Part shown: piece after piece, positions 22,860 to 32,016 of the stretch | Layout of the letters: each line of letters opens with the position of its first letter | Numbering within the stretch: the stretch's first letter is position 1 | From: Globodera rostochiensis | Lineage: Eukaryota > Nematoda > Chromadorea > Rhabditida > Heteroderidae | Direction: 5' to 3' | DNA: 64,000 nt | NCBI GenBank assembly: GCA_018350325.1 | Contig: JAEVLN010000017.1 | Coordinates: 1,388,666-1,452,665 of the forward strand | Position numbers and translations under genes: made by a program | The notes under the pieces: generated by a model | The model's database searches: none | What the model was told of the DNA's origin: nothing | The model's input: the letters and a program-made list of their open reading frames with translations, nothing else

Positions 22860-23690
22860 TACAAATATATGCTAGACGACTCCGCGAACCCCAAGTCTGG
22901 GTGGCTTAAGCCTAAGCCTAACGAACCCCTGAGCTCAAGGTGGCTTAGGCCTAAGCCTAGCGAACCCTTAAGTGCAAAAAATTAACCCTGGCAAAAAGCA
23001 GACAAAAATAATGGCTCCTGTACATTTCAACACTGGACATTTCAACACTGATTTTAAAAATAAATTGATAGTGCCAAATTCAAAAATACCTAGTTATAAT
23101 TAAATAAATATTAATTAATCAGTCTTGCTGAGCTAAATGATACGAAATCGTTCTAAGATAACGAAATGCGTCTTCGCCAGCCCTCTGGTCAAATTCTGCA
23201 AAAATCTACTAAAGATTATGGTCATCCTTTTTAGGCCTCTCACTCTCACGCAGGGTGCGTAACTAAAATTTTTGAAAGTAAGGACAGTGAAGGTCAAAAA
23301 TAAGATTTTGCTGGCATTTTGCTTAAAAAAATAAGGACACTATAAAATGTTCAAAAATGCAGTTTTTTTTTTCCCTGAAATGTGAGTTTTTTAACCATAT
23401 TTATCGACACCGACAATTTTTCTCAACAATTCGGGCTTGGGATTGCTCCCATGGATTTTCAAAAAAGCAATTTTTTGCGAATTCTGCTTTAGTGGGGGGG
23501 GGGGGGGGGGGGGTCGGCGGTGCCGATAGGCGCCGCCGAGAAAATTTTGAATTTTTGACTCAATTTGTTAAGGGTTTGCAACAAAAATTTAAAAAATACT
23601 GCCATTTTTTAAAGCTTTTTAGGAATAGGAATGGTCCGGCGACGTCGATAAGCGCCGCCGGGACAAGAAGTTAACGACATTTGTGAAACG
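22860..23690. repeat. Mixed dispersed repeats
   Basis: Holds the GGCTTAGGCCTAAGCC repeat (22895-22970), ACATTTCAACACTG words (23025-23050), a G-homopolymer run (23492-23513) and two copies of the GGCGGTGCCGATAGGCGCCGCC repeat (about 23517-23538 and, degenerate, 23637-23660). No gene was seen. Confidence 0.5.
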
Positions 23691-24983
23691 AACTCAAAGG
23701 GAAAAATCGTGAAAACTTATACGTGCTCTACCCACGTATTTTTTCTCATCTTGTAAATTTTAAATATTTTTAAAAAATATATTTGAAAACTAAATAATCT
23801 GAAAAAAATATATCTTATAGAATAAAGTCTTCTCTTTGCATTGGCATAAGAATCAACTCCAAATTCGAAATAGTTTTAAATTATGTTTAGCAAACCAAGC
23901 TAGGTCAAAAACATGTTAAATTCTACAAATTATTCGCAAGATTAAATTGTTGAAGCAAATTTTGCATACGATTATTCATCTCAATTGGTCTAGCAATGTT
24001 TAAAACTTCTTCTTCATCCTCGCCATCATCTTCAATGGGCATATCCAAATCAGCAGGATCATTTTCTGCATTCGAATCTCGGGTTTCGATCAAAAAATTG
24101 TGAAGAAACGTTGCGCCTTGATTACTCTTGCAGCATCAGTTGGTTTTTTAAAACGTAATGGGCCTTTCAAACAAGCAAATCGATTTTTGAATTTTGCTCC
24201 GACATCTTGCATGGGCTCAGTGTCAAAACTTTTCAAAAATATTTTTATAATTACTCATAAATGGCTGCCATTCTCCGATAAAATTGCGAATCGGCACCAA
24301 ATAATCCAATTGAGGATATGCCGCGTCAGCGACGATAACGGCACCATTGAATGGACGAAAACCGTTCTCAAATAATCGAATAAACCAGATCGGCGAAACA
24401 CACGTGCGTCATTCACGGAGCCAGGAAATTTGATAGAAAATGAGAAAAATTTCAAATCCGGACCACAAACACCCATTGCGTTCAATGAATGGTTTCCTTT
24501 CCTATCAACAAATTGACTCTCATCAACCGATGGCGAGACTTGATTAATGAACCATCCAAGGCGCCAATGCAGTGAACAAATCCCTGATACCTATATTATA
24601 GAATTTTAATAAAAATAGAAATTAAACCGGGGAGCTTAAGATATATTTTTTTCAGATTATTTAGTTTTCAAATATATTTTTTAAAAATATTTAAAATTTA
24701 CACGATGAGAAAAAATACGTGGGTATAGCACGTATAAGTTTTCACGATTTTTCCCTTTGAGTTCGTCGTATATACGACGTCGGATTTACGATGTGAATGA
24801 ACAATTGAAACAGGAATATAAGACGTCGTGCAAATTTACACGATTTCACAATGATCGTAAGATCATTGTGAAATCGTGTAAAATACGATGTCTTATATTT
24901 AATTGAAACAGAATTACATGAAACGACGTCTTATCGGAGATACGACGTCGTATCGGGATAGGACGAGAATTGAAATAGGCCCC
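23690..24983 (-). mobile_element. PIF/Harbinger DNA transposon, degenerate, with HARBI1-like transposase
   Basis: The minus strand between about 24600 and 23935 encodes pieces of a DDE transposase: VDESQFVDRKGNHSLNAMG, CGPDLKFFSFSIKFPGSVND with ARVF, AVIVADAAYPQLDYLVP, FACLKGPLRFKKPTDAARVI and TFLHNFLIETRDSN. These match the order of HARBI1-like nucleases, with visible frame changes between blocks, so it is inactive. Inverted repeats AACTCAAAGGGAAAAATCG (about 23692-23711) and the complement at about 24745-24765 bracket it. The outer right end (ATAGGCCCC, 24983) matches the MITE at 55136-56064. Confidence 0.8.
24838..24877. repeat. Perfect short hairpin
   Basis: ACGATTTCACAATGATC, a 4-base loop GTAA and its exact complement. 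It lies in the right terminal region of the Harbinger element. Confidence 0.8.
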
Positions 24984-25094
24984 TGAACTAAATGATATGT
25001 GATAAGAAATTTGAGAAATTCGAAAATATTTAAATGGTCCTTGAGTGTTGAAATGTCCAGTGTTGAAATGTCGGGTCAGCAAAATAATTTTTAG

Positions 25095-25188
25095 ACTTCG
25101 CCGTCGCAAATGTCCCCGGCGCAAATGTCTCCGGCGCAAATGTCTCCGGCGCAAATGTCGCCGGCGCAAATGTCGCCGGCGCAATATA
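25095..25188. repeat. 15-bp tandem repeat GGCGCAAATGTCKCC
   Basis: About six copies of GGCGCAAATGTCKCC. The neighbouring GAAATGTCCAGTGTTGAAATG words (25050-25072) are related to a short array at 23025-23050 in the opposite orientation. Confidence 0.7.
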
Positions 25189-25574
25189 CTCAATGCTTTG
25201 ATTTTTTTTTTGTTTAAATTTAGGCCTCCTAAATAAATGGGCCGGGGAGAAAATAAAAGGGAGTAAATTTGCAAAATATTTCAATTTATTATAAAAATAT
25301 AGCTTAGAAGAATAATGGTTGCGGTATTTTTCCGAATTTGGTGACTCAACTATGAGTTTTCCAGAGTCGTGGAAGGGGCTAGAACCTAGAACAAATAAAA
25401 CATTGAGTTTTAAGCAGGGGTGCCAAAAAAATTTCTTTAAAGTAAAGGCAAGGGAGACCAAATATAAGATTTTAGGGGTCCTAAATAAGGACAATTTTAA
25501 AACGTTCTCAAATTCATAAAACCTTTATTTTGGAATAAATGAATAGTTAGTTACACCCCTAAATCTGGCACTTT

Positions 25575-26195
25575 TTAGTAGAGACCGACCTGGATCTGGA
25601 TCCAGACCTGGATTTTTCTGGATCCAGAAATCCAGATCCAACGGGGGCTTCAGACGACCTGGACTTCCTGAATCTGGATTTTTTCTGGATTTTTGTCCGG
25701 AAAATCCAGATCCAGGCTTCCCTCAGATCCAGAATCCAGATCCAGGCAAAACCAACCTGGATTTTCTGGATTAAAAATACACGCCTAAGGCAAACTTTGA
25801 ATGACGTTTCAAATGCTTATCCATTCCAGTGTTGTTACCTCCTTTACGACCAATCTGCTTACAGCAAATTCTACATTTTGCTTTTTGAACTCCCCGTGCG
25901 AACTGAAAATAACGCCTTTGTCAAGCTTCGTAAAACTCTCTTGTGGATCTTCAAAGACGTCATCCTCCACCGTTTCATCATCATTTTCCGACTTGCTTAA
26001 CCTTTGTGATGTCGAAGGAATTTCCATTTTACTTGATATCTGAAGTGAATTTTCATCTGAGAGTCCAATCTTAAGGGGTGTAAAAAAGTCTCGATTTTCG
26101 AGACCAAGTACCCGAGACTCGAGACCGAGAGCCAAAAACCCCAAATTTTTCTCGAGTTGAGACCGAGACTCTTGTGCAGCACTAACTTCCTCCCC
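25575..26195. repeat. Low-complexity CTGGATCCAG and CGAGACC word clusters
   Basis: 25580-25780 is a self-complementary mix of CTGGATCCAGATCC words. 26080-26190 is a mix of TCTCGAGACCGAGACTC words ending near CACTA. They resemble the cores of the hAT-type MITEs, but I could not find matching target duplications. A BED zinc-finger-like reading in the minus strand (25850-26000) was considered and not supported. Confidence 0.4.
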
Positions 26196-28100
26196 CCGCC
26201 CCAAAAACATTTTTGCAAATTCATGTCCCAATTTTACCAAATCTTAATTTGAATAAAAGGTGAACAAATCGATCATCGATAACAAAAATTTATGTTGCAA
26301 AAATGAGGCTTTTCACACAGAAATGAGGATTTTTTTGCACGCCAAATTTCAAAAGGATTGAATCGATTTGGTATTTTTTTGGTGGCATAAATTCTACTCA
26401 TTGAGAGCATTTCGAACGGCCTTTTAAACTTGGCCAATTTGTTTAAGACCACCGAAAAATAGTCATAATGAGTGTATAGCCTTTTCAAAATTGCTGGTAC
26501 GACAATGAAGCGATAGGTAATATATGCACAATTTTTATGAAAAACGTCTTGTGCCTATCCATCCCTATACACAACAACAAATTTAACCGATTATTTTTGA
26601 AAAAGCGGCATTAAATTATATATACGTGACTAATTTATGCTAGCCGATGTTTTTTTACAAATTAGCTCCCCAAAGATTTTATTGACGCTTTTTGAATTAG
26701 GTAATAATCGGTTAACGGCACGCCTTCAAAACCATGTTAACACTGACTACAAAAACGAGGATGCATGCAATCATTAAAACCACAATGCAGAACATTGCGA
26801 TAAAGTTAGCCGGCGGCAGCGGATGGCGATTGACTAACTCCGGATGTTGGGCCACAAGTGTGATTGTCATAACTAATAAGGCGGCTGAAATGGACCCAAA
26901 CACAATGCCACCAATACACTTCTGCGGCTTGGACCATCTTTGCATACAGCCACGGGGCTGCCCGCACAATTCGAGGTCTCGTTTACGTCGTATTTTACCG
27001 GACCCCTTCTGGTGGGGGAGCTTCATGAAGGGAGTCATGTACTGTTTGCTTTCTAAAAAAATATTGTTAAGAACCAATTTGAAACCATATGCTGTAAAAC
27101 ATTTATCAAATCGCTTAACCTTTGAGTTTTGGGCCAATTGTGTTGAGTCCTTGAATGAAGTGGCCAATAAGTTTTGACATTTTGTTTTTGTTTTCATCAC
27201 TGAAGGCTCCATTTTCAGTAACTTTTATGAGATTTTGATGCATTTGCGGATCAATATGCAAATTTTCCACAAATTTATTCTTTATTTTCTCAACGTTTAA
27301 CACCGACTCGTCTATATTTTCCAACTGTTTGCATAAATTTTCTCTGGTTTCCCCCGTTTGTTTCTTAAATTGGTCATTGAAATTGGTTTTTCCAACTTTT
27401 TCGAAAAAATTTTCGATGCGTGTGCGGCACAAAATGCCAACGGCGTATTTCTGAAGCAAATTTGAGGCAGAATCTTCATTGAACGCATTAGCTGAGTCCA
27501 CAAAGGTTTTGGCCGCTGTTTGCATTTCTTCAACCATTGAGAAGAGCGTTCCGACTGCGACAGAACCGTCTTCATTGGACGCATTTGTTCCGTCGACAAC
27601 GGCACTTTTTTTCATTTTCTCAAACGATGCTGACAAATCTAAAAAATCTTTTCAAATTAATAACTAATTAATTTGTTGAAAGAATTTTAAACCTTTTTGG
27701 CTTTCTGTTCCTGGCTTAGGCTTCAGGCAACTCATCCCTTTCAAAATTAAAATGACTATCAGCGATAATTGAACAAACATTAAATGGGTCGAAAACATTC
27801 CGGAGTATTCGTTAGTAAATAATTTTGTGATGGCAAATTATAATATGATGGACGATTTCTTATTTTACAATAATGAAAATTTATTGTCAGAAAATCGTTT
27901 ATATGCGCTGCACATTGCAAATAATGCCACGGGGGCTACATTTATGCCATCCAATGAATGAGATGGGAAATTGGCAAATGACGCATGCAAAATTATGTTA
28001 ATAAATCAATGAGGTGAAATCAGTTAATAAATCTACATTACGATTTTATATTTGCAAAATATTAGAATTTATACAAAATATTATTTTATAATTTACAAAA
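26180..28100. repeat. Right arm of palindrome 1
   Basis: Inverted partner of 19370-21630. Sequence identity is high through the coding exons and the promoter; differences are scattered substitutions plus small indels, including a changed Gln/Thr-rich linker in exon 3. The spacer between the arms is about 4.5 kb. Confidence 0.9.
26712..27798 (-). CDS. Secreted helical ectodomain plus furin-type site and two TM helices, 321 aa (copy 2)
   Basis: Inverted duplicate of the gene at 19803-20898. Exons 27798-27693, 27638-27120 and 27052-26712 have the same phases; exon 3 is one codon shorter. Exon lengths 106 and 519 are identical to copy 1. Differences cluster in the linker before the basic site (FMKLPHQKGSGKIRRKR here) and in TM2 (FIAMFCIVVLMIACILV). 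Both frames are intact with conservative replacements, which suggests both copies are functional, or that conversion between the palindrome arms keeps them alike. Confidence 0.78.
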
Positions 28101-29048
28101 TATTAGAATTTATACAAACATGACGATTTTATATTTTTGCAAAATATTAGAATTTATACAAAATATTATTTTATAATTTACAAAATATTAGAATTTATAC
28201 AAACTATGACGATTTTATATTTTTGCAAAATATTAGAAGTTATACAAAATATTATTTTATAATTTACAAAATATTAGAATTTATACAAACATGACGATTT
28301 TATATTTTTGCAAAATAATAGAATTTATACAAAATATTATTTTATAATTTACAAAATATTAGAATTTATACAAACTATGACGATTTTATATTTTTGCAAA
28401 ATATTAGAATTTATACAAAATATTATTTTATAATTTACCAAATATTAGAATTTATACAAACTATGACGATTTTATATTTTTGCAAAATATTAGAATTTAT
28501 ACAAAATATTATTTTATAATTTACAAAATATTAGATTATACAAACTATGACGATTTTATATTTTTGCAAAATATTAGAATTTATACAAAATATTATTTTA
28601 TAATTTACAAAATAAAACTATGACGATTTTATATTTTTGCAAAATATTAGAATTTATACAAAATATTATTTTATAATTTACAAAATATTAGAATTTATAC
28701 AAACTATGACGATTTTATATTTTTGCAAAATATTAGAATTTATACAAAATATTATTTTATAATTTACCAAATATTAGAATTTATACAAACTATGACGATT
28801 TTATATTTTTGCAAAATATTAGAATTTATACAAAATATTATTTTATAATTTACAAAATATTAGATTATACAAACTATGACGATTTTATATTTTTGCAAAA
28901 TATTAGAATTTATACAAAATATTATTTTATAATTTACAAAATATTAGAATTTATACAAACTATGACGATTTTATATTTTTGCAAAATATTAGAATTTATA
29001 CAAAATATTATTTTATAATTTACCAAATATTAGAATTTATACAAACTA
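28030..29048. repeat. About 86-bp AT-rich satellite, around 12 copies
   Basis: The unit starts near TATGACGATTTTATATTTTT and contains two ATATTAGAATTTATAC motifs. Copies begin near 28122, 28207, 28292, 28379, 28465, 28550, 28706, 28792, 28877 and 28963, with one partly deleted near 28610. The reverse complement, reduced to about two copies, flanks the other gene copy at 19375-19560. ORFs here are repeat translations. Confidence 0.92.
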
Positions 29049-29749
29049 TGACAGGGCTCCGATCGGGTTAAGACAATTCCTCCGAATAAAAAGACTATCG
29101 GACATTTCGCCCATTGGACATTTCGCCCATAGACATTTCGCCCATAGACATTTCGCCCATTGGACATTTCGCCCACAGACATTTCGCCCATTGGACATTT
29201 CGCCCATAGACATTTCGCCCATTGGACATTTCGCCCATAGACATTTCGCCCATTGGACATTTCGCCCATAGACATTTCGCCCATAGACATTTCGCCCATT
29301 GGACATTTCGCCCAGTAACGAAAAAACGGACGTTTCGCCCAGTAGTGAAAAACGGACGTTTCGCCCATAGGACATTTGGAAAAGTTGCCTTATATGTGAA
29401 AAATTAAAATCGCTTAAAAACACCTTTATAGGGTTTCTTAGGTGCTGAAAACGATAGATCAATCAAAATTTTGGCGCGGAAAAGCATTTAAACCGGTTTT
29501 TGAACGGTTTAAAAATTGCCAAAAATGGAGATTCTTGAACAAAATTTTGTATCTTTCTGTGGACCAATTGCAACAAATTTAGTATCATTCGACAGCTCTC
29601 GAGGAGACAAATCGATCTAGATGTGTTGGGACACGATCAGACGCCATTTGGATACCGGCCGACTGAGTCCCAGTGTAAAAGGGACATTTTAGTACCATTA
29701 AAAAACCGTTAGGGGAAAAGTTAGACAGTAGGGTGGAAAATAGCAGCCA

Positions 29750-29965
29750 AAGTACCGCACACTCGACTACGGCGGCCAGTAGGTGGGGCGAGAAGAAGTC
29801 CGCGCGTGACCCGGCTGGGGGTCTCGCGCGCGCCCGCTCCGCGGGTCCCCGCGCGCTCGCCCCCCAGTGGCGCTCGTCAGACTTCTTCCTCCGCCCTCCG
29901 TCTCGCCCTACTACTTGCTCCGTCATGCATGCTCGCTGTTGGCGGGCCGTTACACGGCCTTTCAT
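29750..29965. other. GC-rich island in the foldback core
   Basis: About 210 bases of strongly GC-rich sequence (CGCGCGCCCGCTCCGCGGG and similar) sit between AT-rich arms. Open frames run on both strands but none shows a domain. It may be captured host sequence or the promoter-like core of the element. Confidence 0.5.
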
Positions 29966-30441
29966 TTTATTTTATCCGGCTTTTATTACTCAAAAGTCGT
30001 TTTTTTGCTTAGTTTTCAAAAATTTAAACCGGTTCAAAACCCGTTTTAAATTCTCAATTTTGATTTTTTATCGACAGACAGTAATTTTTAAAGCCTATTG
30101 TTTTCTGTTTACAGTTGTCTGCGGAGAAAGAGGGTTCATTTTTACTTTTGGTACTGAAATGTCCCTTTTACACTCGTACTCAGTCGGCCGGCATCCAAAT
30201 CGCCTCTGATCGACTTGCTTCACAACTAGATCGATTTGTCTCGCCGAGAGCTGTCGATTGATACCAATTTGTGCAGATTGGTGCACAGGAAGATACAAAA
30301 TTTTGGTCAAAAATCTCCATTTTTGGCAATTTTTAGTTCAAAACCCGGTTTAAATGCTTTTCCGCGCTAAAATTTTGATTGATCTATCGTTTTCAGCCTA
30401 AGAAAACCTATAAAGGTGTTTTTAAGCGATTATAGATTTTC

Positions 30442-31152
30442 GGTAGGGGACGACTGGCCATGAGTCAGGGCCAACTGAGTCTGGCCAACTCTGGCCGAAT
30501 GAGTCTGGCCAACTGAGTCTGGTGGCCAACTGAGTCTGGCCAACTGAGTCTGGTTGGCAGGAAAAAATTTTTAAACTTAAATCTTGTAAAATAAAAAGTC
30601 AAGCAATCTAAAAATATAAAACTTTCTTAAACAAAATTAAAGCAAACAAACATAACATATTCAACAACAAAAACTAATTAAAACAATCATTGAGTCAATT
30701 TTTCATGTGATAATTTTTGGAAATTCCGGTGAGAAAATCGATTATCCTCTGGGGGTTTTGATTTTGCATGGCATATTGATGATCGCCATTGTGCCGGTGT
30801 CAAATCCTGCAACGGGATAAAGCCCAGTGACGTGATCATTCGTGCCGACAAAGAAAATGCCACATCAGCTTAAAAATAATAGAGTTGGGGTTAAAAATAC
30901 TTGTTTAGTGGCATCAATTCAACGATTTTTGCAAATTTCATAGAATTCAGCGACATTTAACAATTTAAATAAAAACATTCGCCGAGTTTGAAAAAACTTT
31001 TTTGTTTTGTTTAAGAAAGTTTTATATTTTTAGATTGCTTGACTTTTTAATTTTAAATTTTCCTGCCAACCAGACTCAGTTGGCCAGACTCAGTTGGCCA
31101 CCAGACTCAGTTGGCCAAGACTCAGTTGGCCAGACTCAGTTGGGCCGTTCCC
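30442..31152. mobile_element. Foldback element, family A, nested in family B
   Basis: Starts GGTAGGGGACGACTGGCC and ends GGGCCGTTCCC, with arrays of AACTGAGTCTGGCC at 30464-30555 and the complement at 31072-31142, plus inner arms (AAAAAGTCAAGCAATCTAAA and complement). An exact 10-bp duplication ATAGATTTTC lies at 30432-30441 and 31153-31162. Removing the element restores the right arm of the older family B element. Confidence 0.85.
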
Positions 31153-31210
31153 ATAGATTTTCACATATAAGGCAATTTTACCGGACATTTCGCCCATCGC
31201 TTGCCCATTG

Positions 31211-31966
31211 AATAATTCAGATCCGAATAAAAATACTATCAATCGATTCCTCTCGTCGAGCTGATTACGAATCCGCAAAAAGTTTGCGCCGGGAGTCTCT
31301 ATAGAAAGTTATGAGCCACAAAAAGTTGCTAAAAATGGGTTGTCATTGTATTTTTTGAGTTTTTGATAATTTAATGAATTTTTGAGTACAATGTTAGCCA
31401 AATATTCAACTTTAGCTTAATTGCAAATTTATCCATCAATTTAAAATACTTTACAAGCTTTTATTAAATTTGGGCGAAATTTATGGGTGAAACGTCCGAT
31501 TTTTCACTACCGGGCGAAACGTCCGTTTTTTCATTACCGGGCGAAACGTCCGTTTTTTCGTTACCGGGCGAAATGTCCAATGGGCGAAATGTCCGGACAC
31601 CTCCTAGCGGTATTCGGAGGTGTAGAATCCGAATCTGACCTCCATTTCGACCAATCTCGAACCCAGGACCCGAATTCGAACATTTTTTCGAGAATCAAAA
31701 TTTTCTAAAATCAAATTTGGCCTCAAAATCATTCAAAGAGCACAAACTTGCATCGAAAAGGCAAATAATGGTCGAATTATTCATTTGAGTGATTTTGAAA
31801 GCATGAGAAGTTTGAAAATTTTTGAATTTTTCGACGAAATGTTCGAATTCGGGCCCGGGGTTCGAAATAGGTGAATCGGAGGTCAGATTCGGATTCTACG
31901 CCCATTAAATGCCCTAGAAAACACTTTTTTATCGACTTTAAAACAAAATAATTTTTCAAAAATGGG
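31211..31966. repeat. Family B remnants; no gene
   Basis: 31483-31600 carries GGGCGAAACGTCCGTTTTTTC units, complementary to the inner units at 29308-29372, so it may be a separate partial element. 31605-31910 holds GAATCCGAATCTGACCTCC and, inverted, GGAGGTCAGATTCGGATTC: a foldback of about 290 bp of which a related piece occurs at 55660-55730. Confidence 0.6.
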
Positions 31967-32016
31967 GGGCACCATCTTCAGTATTACCCTTTCATCTTTC
32001 ACTAACAGGCTTTATC

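Larger units (their letters stand above)
29098..31210. mobile_element. Large foldback element, family B, with a nested insertion
   Basis: Left arm: about 14 tandem GACATTTCGCCCAT(A/TTGG) units at 29098-29375, then TTGCCTTATATGTGAAAA, then a 290-bp segment to 29690. Right arm (inverse): 30150-30441, interrupted by 30442-31152, then ACATATAAGGCAATTTTACC and GACATTTCGCCCATCG to about 31200. Pairing of the arms is clear in GCGGAAAAGCATTTAAACC, TCGACAGCTCTCG and GTAAAAGGGACATTT. No transposase was found. The core 29750-29965 is a GC island. Confidence 0.75.

Noticed and set aside
25801..26240. Minus-strand 143-aa ORF with a possible zinc-finger-like portion near 25810-25890
   Set aside because: Most of the frame is the GAGACC word cluster of a MITE-like repeat, and the Cys/His pattern is incomplete.
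29030..29462. Minus-strand frames reading GRNVQWAKCPMGEMS repeats
   Set aside because: They are direct translations of the GACATTTCGCCCAT array; no gene features.
29806..30209. 158-aa plus-strand ORF across the GC island
   Set aside because: It runs from GC-rich core into the transposon arm, shows no domain and has equally long frames on the other strand.
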